Shown here: positions 50,025 to 59,831 of the stretch, piece by piece
Position numbering within the stretch: position 1 is the stretch's first letter
Layout of the letters: each line of letters starts with the position of its first letter
Assembly (NCBI RefSeq): GCF_037104765.1
Contig: NZ_JBAWSY010000001.1
Coordinates: forward strand, 580,665-644,664
Length of the DNA stretch: 64,000 bases
Direction: 5' to 3'
Origin: Psychrobacillus mangrovi
GTDB lineage: Bacteria > Bacillota > Bacilli > Bacillales_A > Planococcaceae
Notes under the pieces: model-generated
Told to the model about the DNA's origin: nothing
The model's input: the letters and a program-made list of their open reading frames with translations, nothing else
The model's database searches: none
Position numbers and translations under genes: made by a program

Positions 50025-52163
50025 CTATTTTGCTTTCCCTTGATTATAAGAAAGACCAAATCCATACTTGTATACATCTTTAGATTTATTTACATAAGAA
50101 TAGGAAGGATCTTCTTCTTTTGCGTAACTAGGAACATCTCCAACTTCGTTTTCTACCGCTTTCATACTTGCAGGAAGAGCAAATGGAAGCTTTCCAGTTG
50201 GATTAAACTCACCACGGATAACATCAATTATAGCTTCCGCCTTTGTTCCAAAAGTACCGATTAGTGCTGCAGCATTTGGCTCAATTTCATCAAGTACCCA
50301 TGGATTTGTCATGTTTACTGCCGTAATAGTAGGAACAGTTTTTTGTATAGCTACGATTCGATCAACATTTGTGATTCCTGTTTCAGGACCTACTGTTATG
50401 CGTGGATTATTATCCCAGTTCGATTGAACAGGTTTTACATAAATATACGCATGTGTTGCCTCTTCCAGTTTATTCGTGATTGTAATGGAAGGATCATGCT
50501 TTTTAATCGTCTCTATTAATCCCTTTGTACTTGCTCCATCTGTTCCTCCTGGGAACATTTCAACATACAGTTTTACTTTCTTTAACTTAGCATCCTTTAA
50601 AGGCAATATATTTTTATCATTACGTAAAAGAACTAAGGATTTTAAGTGTGCTTTATACGCTAATTCTTGTGCCTTTGGATTAGCCACCACATCAAGTGCA
50701 TGTTGTGCATCTACATAAGGGTCTTCAAATAACCCTAAATTCATCATTTCTGTTAGCAATAATGTGATAGATTCGTTTACTGCTTCTACTGATAGTAAGC
50801 CTTGATTTACTGCATTGATAATATACTGTGGTTCTGATGATCCAGAAATAATATCTGTTCCAGCGTTGATTGCTTTTGCAAACTTTTGTTCCGGAGATAA
50901 ACTTTCAGCTCCCCAAGCATTATCACCAACAGCACCAGTATCAGAGTTAACATATCCTTTGAATCCAAGTCCGCTGCGTAAGAAGCCATCTAAAATAGCA
51001 TCGTTTAAGGCAAAGCCAACTTCTTCAAATTGCTGTCCTTTACTAAACCATGGTAATCCTTGATCTGCACTATCATTGCTAGGATACGCGTAATATGGCA
51101 TGATCGATGAAACATTCGCTTTGATTGCAGCCTCAAAAGGAGGAATATGATACTTAAGTAAACTTCCTTCAGTTGGATAAGGATTGAATTTACCCTCTAC
51201 AAAGTGAGGATCTAACCCATTGTCACGTGCCCCACCACCTGGAAAATGTTTTACAGTTATTGCAACACTATCTTTTCCAAGCTTATCACCTTGAAATCCT
51301 TTGATGACGTTATAAATCATATTTGAAGCAACTTCAGGGTTTTCACCAAATGTATCTTCAATTCTTGCCCAAAGTGGATCCGTAGCTATATCTGCAGTAT
51401 ATCCGTAGACTTTACGAATTCCTGCTGCTCTCCATTCTTTTGCCGCAATTTCGGAAAATTCATTTACAGCTTTTGTGTCACCTGCTGCTGCAAACCCTAA
51501 TGGTCCTGGCCAAAATGAATGTTGTCCTTCACTTGCTGCTATATTTGTGTAGTCCGTTGAGGCATGGTTTCTCGGATTTGAAGTAACTACTACTGGGATC
51601 CCTAATCTTGAAGCCTCACCCAATTCTTGTAGCTGGTTTGTATATTTAGCGATAACATCAACAGTAGGAGTTTGACGGAAAATGACATAGCGCATATTCT
51701 TTCCTACAATTAATGGATCATCTGATTTAACATACTTTCCATCTGTTGGATTCGCAATTGGAGTATGAGTGTTAATCAACATTAATCCTGCTTTTTCAGC
51801 AAGTGTCATCTTTGATACTAAATCAGCTACCCGTTGATTAACAGGTATTCTCCAATCCTCGTAAGGGTCTAGACTCTTGTTACCATTTAGGTCTCTGAAC
51901 TGTTTCCCATCAAATGTAAGAACGCCTTTTTTGGTTGCTTCGATTTCCGGTTGACCAGTTTTACTGTCAGCTAGAACACGATATGTCTCAACATTAGTAC
52001 TTGAAAGTCCAGGGTTTGTATTCTTGCTTGGATCAACATACCCTAAGTTTTCATTTGCTCCTACTTGTGGAATACCGATTGATGCAATCAATGATAGTGC
52101 AAGGATACCAGTTATAGCCTTTTTTGTTTTTTTGACTTTTAGATTCTTCAATATTGAACCCAT
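50025..52163 (-). CDS. Secreted glycoside hydrolase family 3 protein
   Basis: A 712-residue exported enzyme: basic start MGSILKNLKVKKTKK, hydrophobic core, cleavage near VGA-NE (about 36). The GH3 barrel (about 110-470) has the KHFPGGGARDNGLDPH substrate motif and a candidate nucleophile Asp in GYVNSDTGAVGD. The C-terminal alpha/beta sandwich (about 500-690) starts with KSLVLLRNDKNILPL. It is likely a beta-glucosidase or related exo-glycosidase; the exact sugar is unknown. No sortase or SLH anchor. GGGGAGG precedes the ATG. It may supply sugars to the neighbouring uronate module. Confidence 0.88.
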   Translation of the reverse strand: MGSILKNLKVKKTKKAITGILALSLIASIGIPQVGANENLGYVDPSKNTNPGLSSTNVETYRVLADSKTGQPEIEATKKGVLTFDGKQFRDLNGNKSLDPYEDWRIPVNQRVADLVSKMTLAEKAGLMLINTHTPIANPTDGKYVKSDDPLIVGKNMRYVIFRQTPTVDVIAKYTNQLQELGEASRLGIPVVVTSNPRNHASTDYTNIAASEGQHSFWPGPLGFAAAGDTKAVNEFSEIAAKEWRAAGIRKVYGYTADIATDPLWARIEDTFGENPEVASNMIYNVIKGFQGDKLGKDSVAITVKHFPGGGARDNGLDPHFVEGKFNPYPTEGSLLKYHIPPFEAAIKANVSSIMPYYAYPSNDSADQGLPWFSKGQQFEEVGFALNDAILDGFLRSGLGFKGYVNSDTGAVGDNAWGAESLSPEQKFAKAINAGTDIISGSSEPQYIINAVNQGLLSVEAVNESITLLLTEMMNLGLFEDPYVDAQHALDVVANPKAQELAYKAHLKSLVLLRNDKNILPLKDAKLKKVKLYVEMFPGGTDGASTKGLIETIKKHDPSITITNKLEEATHAYIYVKPVQSNWDNNPRITVGPETGITNVDRIVAIQKTVPTITAVNMTNPWVLDEIEPNAAALIGTFGTKAEAIIDVIRGEFNPTGKLPFALPASMKAVENEVGDVPSYAKEEDPSYSYVNKSKDVYKYGFGLSYNQGKAK

Positions 52164-52402
52164 GCCTTTCCTCCCCTTTAGTAATTACCTGCTTGCAGAA
52201 TTCACTGTTTCAATATTTTAACAAGATCACCCCCTCAAAAGTGGAAAAGAAGTTTCTTGTGTAAACAATAAAATAGTTGTTATTGTAATCTGATTTTTCT
52301 GAAATCTCAATACGTATTTTTCTCAATCGCATTGCTAAATACTTAAAAAAACAAATTAATGTCTTTTCGTATACTTTCTGCTTTAATTACAAGCAATTAA
52401 TA

Positions 52403-53800
52403 TTAAAAGTCAAAATACTCTTTTGCATTTTGATAGCAAATGCCTTGAACAATACCACCTAACATTTTCATATCATTCGGGACTTCCCCATTTTCCACCC
52501 ATTCTCCAATCAACTCACATACTAATCTTCTAAAATACTCATGTCTTGTGTAGGAAAGAAAACTTCTTGAATCTGTCAGCATTCCGATAAAACGGCTAAA
52601 TAGACCGAGATTAGATAACGTTTTCATTTGTTCGAGCATGCCATCTTTTTGATCATTAAACCACCATGCTGTACCAAACTGTATTTTCCCTGGCTCCCCT
52701 CCCTGAAAATTACCAATTAAACTACCAATCACGTAATTGTCTTTTGGATTCACTGAATATAATATTGTTTTTGGAAGAGCATCTTCTCGTGCCAAAGAAT
52801 CAAGTAGTTGGCTTAAAGGCACAGCTATCTGTCCATCATTAATACTGTCAAATCCAGTGTCAGGTCCTAATTCTTTATACTTTTTCGAGTTATTATTACG
52901 TAATGCTTGAATGTGGAATTGCATCGCCCATTCAAATTTCGCATATTGTTTCCCTAAAAAAGTTAAAGTGTAAGACTTATATTTTTTTTCTTCATCCAGC
53001 GATACTTTTTGTCCTGTTAATGCTTTAGTAAAAATATTTGATGCTTCTTTCTTTGTTGTTTCTTCATACATCAATGTATTTAGCGCATGATCAGAAACAC
53101 GACAGCCATTTAAATGAAAATACTCAATTCTTGACTGTAATGCATTTAAGAAGTCATCATAGTTGGAAATTTGTATTTCCGACACTTCCTCTAGTTTGTC
53201 AATCCATTGCAAATATCCATCCAAATTAATTTCTAAACCTTTATCCGGTCGAAAGCTCGGTAGCACCTTAACGTCAAAATCGGATTCATCTCTAATTTTC
53301 GCATGATATTCTAATGTATCAATTGGATCATCCGTAGTACAAATCACTTCAACATTTGACTTCCTAATTAAATCTCTTGCTCCAAAGCCTCCACCAGTAA
53401 GCTTTCTATTTACTTCCTTCCATATTCTTGGAGCCGTTTCTTCATTTAATATGTCATATACATCAAAGAAACGTTGAAGCTCTAAGTGAGTCCAATTGTA
53501 TAAGGGATTACCAATGGTCATCGGTATAGTCGCTGACCATGCTAAAAACTTGTCATAGTCCGAAGCTCCTCCAGTAATGAGCTCTTCTTTAATTCCATTA
53601 GCTCTCATTGCTCTCCATTTATAGTGGTCGCCATATAACCACGCCTCTGTAATGTTTTGAAATGTTTTATTTTCAAATATTTCCTTTGGACTCAAATGGC
53701 AGTGATAATCGATAATTGGCAAATCCTTTGCATATGTATTGTACAAAGTCATAGCCGTATCGCTTGATAATAAAAAAGTTTCGTCCATAAATTTTTTCAT
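52403..53800 (-). CDS. uxaC: Uronate (glucuronate/galacturonate) isomerase
   Basis: Isomerises D-glucuronate to fructuronate and D-galacturonate to tagaturonate, the first step of hexuronate breakdown. The 465-residue protein has the amidohydrolase-like metal motif IIDYHCHLSPKEI at 28-40, AWLYGDHYKWRAMRANG, and C-terminal MLTDSRSFLSYTRHEYFRR. The later enzymes (UxaA/UxaB/UxuA/UxuB) are not in the window. It lies 173 bp below a two-component system and TRAP transporter that plausibly import its substrate. Confidence 0.95.
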   Translation of the reverse strand: MKKFMDETFLLSSDTAMTLYNTYAKDLPIIDYHCHLSPKEIFENKTFQNITEAWLYGDHYKWRAMRANGIKEELITGGASDYDKFLAWSATIPMTIGNPLYNWTHLELQRFFDVYDILNEETAPRIWKEVNRKLTGGGFGARDLIRKSNVEVICTTDDPIDTLEYHAKIRDESDFDVKVLPSFRPDKGLEINLDGYLQWIDKLEEVSEIQISNYDDFLNALQSRIEYFHLNGCRVSDHALNTLMYEETTKKEASNIFTKALTGQKVSLDEEKKYKSYTLTFLGKQYAKFEWAMQFHIQALRNNNSKKYKELGPDTGFDSINDGQIAVPLSQLLDSLAREDALPKTILYSVNPKDNYVIGSLIGNFQGGEPGKIQFGTAWWFNDQKDGMLEQMKTLSNLGLFSRFIGMLTDSRSFLSYTRHEYFRRLVCELIGEWVENGEVPNDMKMLGGIVQGICYQNAKEYFDF

Positions 53801-53973
53801 TTATTGCACCTGCTTTCGAAAATTTCACTTGAGCTTACTCATATAAGAGGCACTATTATATTCTAATGTCCCGAAATTTCTTTATTAAGCAATTTAAAAC
53901 ACTATGAATAAACCCTTTTAAAAACAAAAATTTAAGGACATATCGCATTTTATATAATTACGCCAATAGTTTT

Positions 53974-54717
53974 TTATTTTTTTGTAGATTTTCGAAATTC
54001 AGAGGGAGAATATCCAGTCATTTTTTTGAAGTTATTGCTGAAGTATGCCACTTCCGAGTATCCCACTCTATCGGCAATCTCTGACATCTTTAATGTCGTG
54101 TTCAGCAATAAACGTTTCCCTTCTTGAATTCGAAGTTCGGTTAAATAGTCCACAAATTTAGTATTTAGTTGTTGTTTAAACAGTTGACTTAGATAACTAG
54201 GGTTCAAGTGAACGCTTTTTGCAGCGTCTGTTAGAGACACCTGTCTTAGAGGCGTTGTTTCAAGATAAGCTAACACTTGATCAATTGTAGAGGCAGGAAA
54301 GGCTTCATCAACAATAGTAGGTGTTTTATTTTCTTCACCTACTTCTTTTTGTTTATTCAACCACTTTTCCAAACAATCCTTTAAATCTTCTTCTTCAATC
54401 GGTTTGAGGAGATAATCCGTTACACCGCTTCGTATCGCTTGCTGAACAATTTGAAACTCATCATGAACACTAATAACAATACAGTCCAGATTACGATCTA
54501 ATTTGTTAAGTTCTTTCACCAAAGTAAGTCCATCCATGACAGGCATACGGATATCTGTTAAAACCAAATCAACATCATTTCGTTTAATCCAGTCAAGAGC
54601 CTCTAACCCATTTGCGCATTCATGTACGATTTGTAAGGACAAGTTCAACTTTCTAATCGACCACATAAGAGCCTTCCTTACCCATCTCTCATCGTCCACT
54701 AGTAAAACTCTTTTCAT
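53974..54717 (-). CDS. YesN-like response regulator (receiver + AraC-type HTH)
   Basis: A 247-residue cytosolic transcription factor. The receiver domain (1-120) has acidic D8-D9, phosphoacceptor D55 in VLTDIRMPVMDG and the Lys in YLLKPIEEED. The C-terminal AraC domain (about 145-245) has two HTH units ending GYSEVAYFSNNFKKMTGYSP. It overlaps the histidine kinase by 4 nt. The architecture is that of B. subtilis YesN, which with YesM controls pectin/uronide uptake. Probable targets are the adjacent TRAP and uxaC genes. Confidence 0.92.
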   Translation of the reverse strand: MKRVLLVDDERWVRKALMWSIRKLNLSLQIVHECANGLEALDWIKRNDVDLVLTDIRMPVMDGLTLVKELNKLDRNLDCIVISVHDEFQIVQQAIRSGVTDYLLKPIEEEDLKDCLEKWLNKQKEVGEENKTPTIVDEAFPASTIDQVLAYLETTPLRQVSLTDAAKSVHLNPSYLSQLFKQQLNTKFVDYLTELRIQEGKRLLLNTTLKMSEIADRVGYSEVAYFSNNFKKMTGYSPSEFRKSTKK

Positions 54718-56552
54718 TCTTTCACTTCCTTACCATCTACAATTGGCAAATGAATATTAACCTCGGTTTCTAATCCTCTTGTACTATTGATTGTTATTCC
54801 ATACTCTGAGCCAAACAAGTAGCGAATTCTCTGATGAACATTCATAATTCCGATATGTTGTCCACCCAAGGAAGTTGAATTATTTCTTAATTTCTCTTTT
54901 AATTCTTTTAATACTTCTTCCTTAATTCCGACACCTGTATCAGTAATTCGAATATTGAACGATGATTTAGACAGAAGTTGAGCATTTATAGTAATTTTTA
55001 TTTTCTTTGAGTTTTCACCAATACTGTGCATAAAACAATTTTCAACAATTGGTTGGAGAGAAAACTTTACAACATCAAAGTCCATTACATCATCTGGTAT
55101 ATCAAAGAAATATTCAAAACGGTCCTCGAAACGAATCATTTGAATCTTTAGATACATCTCACAAAACTTAATTTCTTCTCGTAGACTAACAGTTGGTAAA
55201 CTATTTCTAAGGTTATAACGTAAAAGTTTCCCTAGAGAAGATGATATGTTAGCTATATTCTCTCTGCCCTCTTCCAAAGCCATTCCTCTAATTGTTTCAA
55301 GTGAATTGTATAAAAAATGAGGGTTAATTTGTGATTGTAGCATTTTTAATTCGGTCTCTGTTTTGTTAAGAGTCATTTCAGCTTCCTTCAATTTGGAAAC
55401 ATACACTTCTTCCAATAAATTGGATAGTCTTTCTACGGACTTATTAAACCCAGCTGTCAATTGTCCGATTTCATCATTGGACTCCACCTTTACTCTTCCA
55501 TTTAAGTGACCAATTTCCACTTCTTTCATAAAAGAACGAAGTCGATGAATAGGACGAACTATACTTTTGGAAATGCTATAAAAACCTACTAAGTAAGCAA
55601 ATATTAAGGAGATAAAAATCGTCCATGTAATCGCGGTCCTTATTTGTTGGATACCGACCCGCAAATCCTGGTAAGGAGCAGCAGTGAAGAAACTCCATCC
55701 AAGTTTTGGAGAAAGAGAATAAGAAACTAACTCCTTACGATTGTTATCAATGAGCACTGAACCACTTTTTCCACTTTCAAGATTTGTTAATTGCATGAAT
55801 TCTACCTTGTTACCAAGTTTTGAATATTTTGGATGATAGACATAATGCCCTTCCGAATCCAAAATAAAAAAATAACCATCCTTACCTAAAGTTACCATCT
55901 TGGAAATCTCTTCAATTCTCTTAAAATTGATATCAATAATCAGCATACCTACAGGCTTTAATGTATGGGGATTATATAAACGCCTAACAAGAGAGATCAC
56001 CGGCAGCTCTTTGTCTTTCAATTTTAATGTCCTACTCACAAGCATAACCATACCGTTTCCCGGGACTGATGAATACCAATATTCATCTTTGATATTTATA
56101 GCTGGATAGTAATTTCTCTCTCTTAAAGAATCTATAATAATCCCATTATCTAGAAAAACGGTAATGTTAGAAATATCGTTTCTAGAATATTCTGAATTCT
56201 TAAGAACCTTTAATGCAGGGTCAGAGAGTGTACGATCGTATTCACTACTGGTTTCAAGTCTTAATAAATTTCCCATTTCAGGTGAGTTGATGATTTTTAA
56301 ACTCGTTATTTCAAAATCCTGCAAATAATATTCTACATGCAATTCAACTTGTTCTATAATTTTTTGGCTCGATTGCGTGAACTCTTCCTCTAGTTCAAAA
56401 GATGAATATTTGTATGTTATAATTCCAACAGAAAGTACAGGTAAGATTACTAGAATACTAGAAAAGACACAAAATTTCGACATAAGTGTCTGGTTTTTAT
56501 AAAGAATATAATGTTCAATAAATTTTTTAATTTTATTCCACGGCTTCTTCAT
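54714..56552 (-). CDS. YesM-like sensor histidine kinase with extracellular Cache domain
   Basis: A 612-residue membrane kinase from ATG 56552 (MKKPWNKIKKFIEHY); AAGGA lies 7 nt upstream. TM1 is near 27-47, an extracellular Cache-type sensor at about 50-300 (GKDGYFFILDSEGHYVYHP), TM2 near 308-328, then HAMP, His_kinase with H412 in QINPHFLYNSLETIRG and a HATPase domain. No intact periplasmic-protein partner beyond DctP is adjacent. Likely senses an extracellular uronate or its oligomers. Overlaps the regulator by 4 nt and follows dctP by 135 bp. Confidence 0.92.
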   Translation of the reverse strand: MKKPWNKIKKFIEHYILYKNQTLMSKFCVFSSILVILPVLSVGIITYKYSSFELEEEFTQSSQKIIEQVELHVEYYLQDFEITSLKIINSPEMGNLLRLETSSEYDRTLSDPALKVLKNSEYSRNDISNITVFLDNGIIIDSLRERNYYPAINIKDEYWYSSVPGNGMVMLVSRTLKLKDKELPVISLVRRLYNPHTLKPVGMLIIDINFKRIEEISKMVTLGKDGYFFILDSEGHYVYHPKYSKLGNKVEFMQLTNLESGKSGSVLIDNNRKELVSYSLSPKLGWSFFTAAPYQDLRVGIQQIRTAITWTIFISLIFAYLVGFYSISKSIVRPIHRLRSFMKEVEIGHLNGRVKVESNDEIGQLTAGFNKSVERLSNLLEEVYVSKLKEAEMTLNKTETELKMLQSQINPHFLYNSLETIRGMALEEGRENIANISSSLGKLLRYNLRNSLPTVSLREEIKFCEMYLKIQMIRFEDRFEYFFDIPDDVMDFDVVKFSLQPIVENCFMHSIGENSKKIKITINAQLLSKSSFNIRITDTGVGIKEEVLKELKEKLRNNSTSLGGQHIGIMNVHQRIRYLFGSEYGITINSTRGLETEVNIHLPIVDGKEVKE

Positions 56553-56687
56553 CGTAGTTCCTTTCCAATAAGTATTGTTGAGTTTTATATTCCCACTTAA
56601 TCTTAATGGAAAAGACCTACCTAGTAAATATACACCCACTAGGTAGGGTAAAAATGCTAGTCTAAGGCCAAGATAATCTTTTGAGTA

Positions 56688-57716
56688 TTATGGGCTTGCT
56701 GAATTGATTGCATCGACTAACTCAGGATAATTTTTAGAAAATTCATCAACTATAGGCTTAACTGTCTCCTGCCAAGGAGATATATCTTCTACTTCTGTAA
56801 TCGTTACTCCAGCATCATTCAATGTCTTTAGAGATTTTTCTTCATAATCAGCCCATGCTTGCCTTTGGGTCTCGACAGAATCCAATGCAGCTTGTTTGAT
56901 TAACTTTTGGTCTTCAGCAGAAAGTTTTTCCCAAGCCGTTTTACTCATTAATAATACTTCAGGCACCCTTGTATGGTGATCCATGATCAGGTACTTTGCT
57001 TCTTGGTAATGGTTTGATGAGTCAAAGCTCGGAAGGTTATTTTCTGCACCGTCAATGATACCAGTCTGAAGGGCAGAAAATACCTCTCCATATGGCATCG
57101 GAGTGGCACTTGCTCCCAATGCCTCCATTAATTTAATATTAATTTCACTTTGCTGAACACGAATCTTTTGACCCTTTAAGTCTCCAATACTTGTTAGAGG
57201 TTTAGTAGAATAAAAACTACGAGAGCCTGAATCGTAATAAGCAAGTCCTTGCATTTTCGCTTCTTGTAGACCATCTAACAATGCTGTACCTTTTTCCCCA
57301 TTAAGGAAATTCCACAGATGATCATCACTGTTAAATAAATATGGTACTGAGAAAACTGTGAAATCATCATTAAATTCTGCAAGTGGGCTGGCATTTATTC
57401 TAGCAAAGTCAATAGCTCCAAGTTGAACCTGCTCTAGCACAGATTTTTCATCACCAAGTTGGCCAGCTGGAAATACTTCAATTGTGATTCGACCATCAGA
57501 TTTTTCATTAACTAACTCGGCAAACTTTTGATCTCCGATAACAGTAGGATAATCAGCTGGTTGATTGTCTGCTAGACGTAAAGTAATTTTTGGTTCTTCT
57601 ACTTTGGTACCTTTATCTGCCTCAGCTACATCCTCATCCTCTTGACTACATGCTACAAGAATTGTCGTAGCAAAGAGTAAAGATGTTATTAACCCAATAA
57701 ATTTTTTATTCTTCAT
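56688..57716 (-). CDS. dctP: TRAP transporter substrate-binding lipoprotein DctP
   Basis: Extracytoplasmic receptor of a TRAP transporter, 342 residues. Lipoprotein signal with lipobox LVAC (Cys23), then a DctP-fold domain with KLADNQ-like LRLADNQPADYPTVIGD and the ligand-binding loop YDSGSRSFYSTKPLTSIGDL, GQKIRVQQSEIN. It is last of dctQ-dctM-dctP, 47 nt after dctM. With uxaC nearby, a hexuronate ligand is the best guess. Confidence 0.93.
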   Translation of the reverse strand: MKNKKFIGLITSLLFATTILVACSQEDEDVAEADKGTKVEEPKITLRLADNQPADYPTVIGDQKFAELVNEKSDGRITIEVFPAGQLGDEKSVLEQVQLGAIDFARINASPLAEFNDDFTVFSVPYLFNSDDHLWNFLNGEKGTALLDGLQEAKMQGLAYYDSGSRSFYSTKPLTSIGDLKGQKIRVQQSEINIKLMEALGASATPMPYGEVFSALQTGIIDGAENNLPSFDSSNHYQEAKYLIMDHHTRVPEVLLMSKTAWEKLSAEDQKLIKQAALDSVETQRQAWADYEEKSLKTLNDAGVTITEVEDISPWQETVKPIVDEFSKNYPELVDAINSASP

Positions 57717-57763
57717 TTTGAAACCCCCTTAAATTTTTTTATAATATTACCCAATCCCAAGGT

Positions 57764-59059
57764 TTAGTCAGCCATCAAATTTGGAAGCCACATCACTACC
57801 TCAGGTATATAGGTGATTATTAACAGAACAACTAGTAAAGCATAGAAAAATGGCATCATTGCTTTCGTACCTTGTGCAATAGAAATCTTTCCAATTGCAC
57901 AACCGACGAATAAAACAGTCCCTACCGGTGGTGTTAATAGGCCTATTCCCGCATTTAATATTAGAACAATCCCAAAGTGTACTGGATCCATACCTAGGCT
58001 TGTGACAACCGGAAGAAGAATCGGTGTCATAATTAAGATCATTGGTGCCATATCCATTGGCGCACCTAGGAGAAGTAATAAGATATTAATAATAAGTAAT
58101 ATAATAAGTGGATTATCGGAAATACCTAATAATATATCAGTCATCATTGAAGGAATTTGTAAGTATGCCAATACCCAACCAAATGCAGCTGAAGCAGCAA
58201 TTAAGAAAAATACCATTGAAACCGTTTTCAAAGTACGTTTTAGGATAGCTACCAAACTAGAAAGTGGTGCTTCTCTATATATAACGAATGCTAGAATAAA
58301 AGAATACAAACATGCTAATGCCCCTGATTCTGTAGCCGTAAAAATCCCACTCATGATCCCACCCAATATAATAACCGCTGGACTTAGGGATAATAGACCA
58401 TGTAAAAGAGTACTTCCAATTAGTGATTTTGGCACCGGAGCAGCCTTTTCATAACCTCTTTTTCTTGCAATTATATATCCCGTAATACACAGTGCGATTA
58501 ACATAATGACACCTGGAACAATACCTGCCATAAACAAACTGGCTATAGAAACGCCACCTGCTGCTAATGAATATAATACAAGATTATGACTTGGCGGAAC
58601 TACTACTCCCTGTATAGCGGATGCAATCGTGACTCCTACAGCATAATCTGCTTCATAGCCATTCTTTTTCATCATTGGAATCATAACTGATCCAACTGAT
58701 GAAACATCCGCTACAGCAGATCCAGAAATATTTCCAAAAAATAGTGATGCCACACTGTTTACCATGGCCAGCCCTCCACGAATTCTTCCGACTAAAAGAA
58801 TTGCCAGATTTACAATCCGAGTAGCTAGACCACCTGTACTCATTATTTGACCTGTTAGGATAAAAAATGGTATTGCGAGAAGTGAAAATGAATTCATTCC
58901 TTGAATCATCTGCTGACCAATAATTGGTAACGGGATATCTAAATAAATGATGGTCAGTAGTGATGATATAACTAGTGTTAAAGCGATCGGAAATCGCAGC
59001 ATGATTAATATAACAAAACTTACGAGTAAAATGATGACTGCTATGCTGGTACTTGTCAT
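57764..59059 (-). CDS. dctM: TRAP transporter large permease DctM
   Basis: Twelve-segment sodium-coupled permease of 431 residues. Conserved TRAP-T large-subunit signatures include FFGNISGSAVADVSSVGSV, PPSHNLVLY, GAPMDMAPMILIMTPILLPV and GLLTPPVGTVLFVGCAI. It starts 1 nt after the dctQ stop. Pairs with DctQ and receives substrate from DctP. Confidence 0.95.
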   Translation of the reverse strand: MTSTSIAVIILLVSFVILIMLRFPIALTLVISSLLTIIYLDIPLPIIGQQMIQGMNSFSLLAIPFFILTGQIMSTGGLATRIVNLAILLVGRIRGGLAMVNSVASLFFGNISGSAVADVSSVGSVMIPMMKKNGYEADYAVGVTIASAIQGVVVPPSHNLVLYSLAAGGVSIASLFMAGIVPGVIMLIALCITGYIIARKRGYEKAAPVPKSLIGSTLLHGLLSLSPAVIILGGIMSGIFTATESGALACLYSFILAFVIYREAPLSSLVAILKRTLKTVSMVFFLIAASAAFGWVLAYLQIPSMMTDILLGISDNPLIILLIINILLLLLGAPMDMAPMILIMTPILLPVVTSLGMDPVHFGIVLILNAGIGLLTPPVGTVLFVGCAIGKISIAQGTKAMMPFFYALLVVLLIITYIPEVVMWLPNLMAD

Positions 59060-59060
59060 A

Positions 59061-59558
59061 CTAATGCCCCTCCTCTATGTCTTTATACATAGCTGTGTTG
59101 ATATTAAATAACTGCAGAAGTGCATATAAGCAAATCATGAATCCCGTTATCGGCATGATGATATAGGTGATGCTACTTGGAAGTTTTGTTGCGGGTAGTG
59201 TTGAATCAAACATAAGAACCGTAAATTGCCAACCCTGAACTACAAGATATATTCCAAAAGAAAAAACAACGGCAAGAATCACCTTATCTAGAACTTTATT
59301 AAATATTTTCGGAAATAAATTAGTAAATGTATCAATTCCTAAATGGATATACTCACGAAATCCAATTGCGATTCCCATAAATCCAAACCAAACTAATAGA
59401 AGTAAAGTAATCTCTTCTGACCAAAAGAAGACAAAGTTGAAAAAGTACCTTGTTATTACTTGCAATGTGACGATGACTACTAATAAAATTAGTGATAATA
59501 GGGTTAACTTTTCAAATATATTATCAATGAGTGAATACACTTTTTTTGTTAGATCCAT
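59061..59558 (-). CDS. dctQ: TRAP transporter small permease DctQ
   Basis: A 165-residue small subunit with four hydrophobic segments (about 18-38, 48-68, 87-107, 125-148), including the family motif FFWSEEITLLLLVWFGFMG. First gene of the dctQ-dctM-dctP operon. GGAGGAAAGTT precedes the ATG, and a cre-like palindrome lies 15 nt upstream, overlapping the promoter/leader. Confidence 0.93.
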   Translation of the reverse strand: MDLTKKVYSLIDNIFEKLTLLSLILLVVIVTLQVITRYFFNFVFFWSEEITLLLLVWFGFMGIAIGFREYIHLGIDTFTNLFPKIFNKVLDKVILAVVFSFGIYLVVQGWQFTVLMFDSTLPATKLPSSITYIIMPITGFMICLYALLQLFNINTAMYKDIEEGH

Positions 59559-59572
59559 AACTTTCCTCCTCG

Positions 59573-59586
59573 AGAAAGCGTTTTCT
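59573..59586. promoter_or_regulatory. cre-like site upstream of dctQ
   Basis: AGAAAGCGTTTTCT matches the cre consensus except at the two end bases and is fully palindromic. Its position just upstream of dctQ suggests CcpA repression of the TRAP operon when better sugars are present. No gene in 59,587-59,780. Confidence 0.65.
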
Positions 59587-59780
59587 TATTTTTAATACTA
59601 CGGTTTATTCGGAATTATTAGAATGTTTATTTTTTATAGAAAACTTGTGTTTTTTTTAGGTTGGAAAATAGAACTATGTCTTTCAAGGATTCTAAAATAG
59701 ATGATCTTTCTGAACATTTACTGATTTTTGATTAACTAAATTAATGTAACGTGAATGTTTGTTGAATTGCATTTTTCTTC

Positions 59781-59826
59781 AAAAAAAAAACGTAGGCCTT
59801 TTTATGATTAAGGCACTACGTTTATT
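59781..59826 (-). terminator. Terminator of the Gfo/Idh/MocA dehydrogenase gene
   Basis: On the minus strand AAACGTAGTGCCTT, loop, AAGGCCTACGTTTTTTTTTT. It isolates the dehydrogenase transcript from dctQ. Confidence 0.88.
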
Positions 59827-59831
59827 TGTTT

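Noticed and set aside
53801..53830. cre site before uxaC
   Set aside because: TTTTCGAAAGCA has the central CG but wrong bases at key positions of the consensus.
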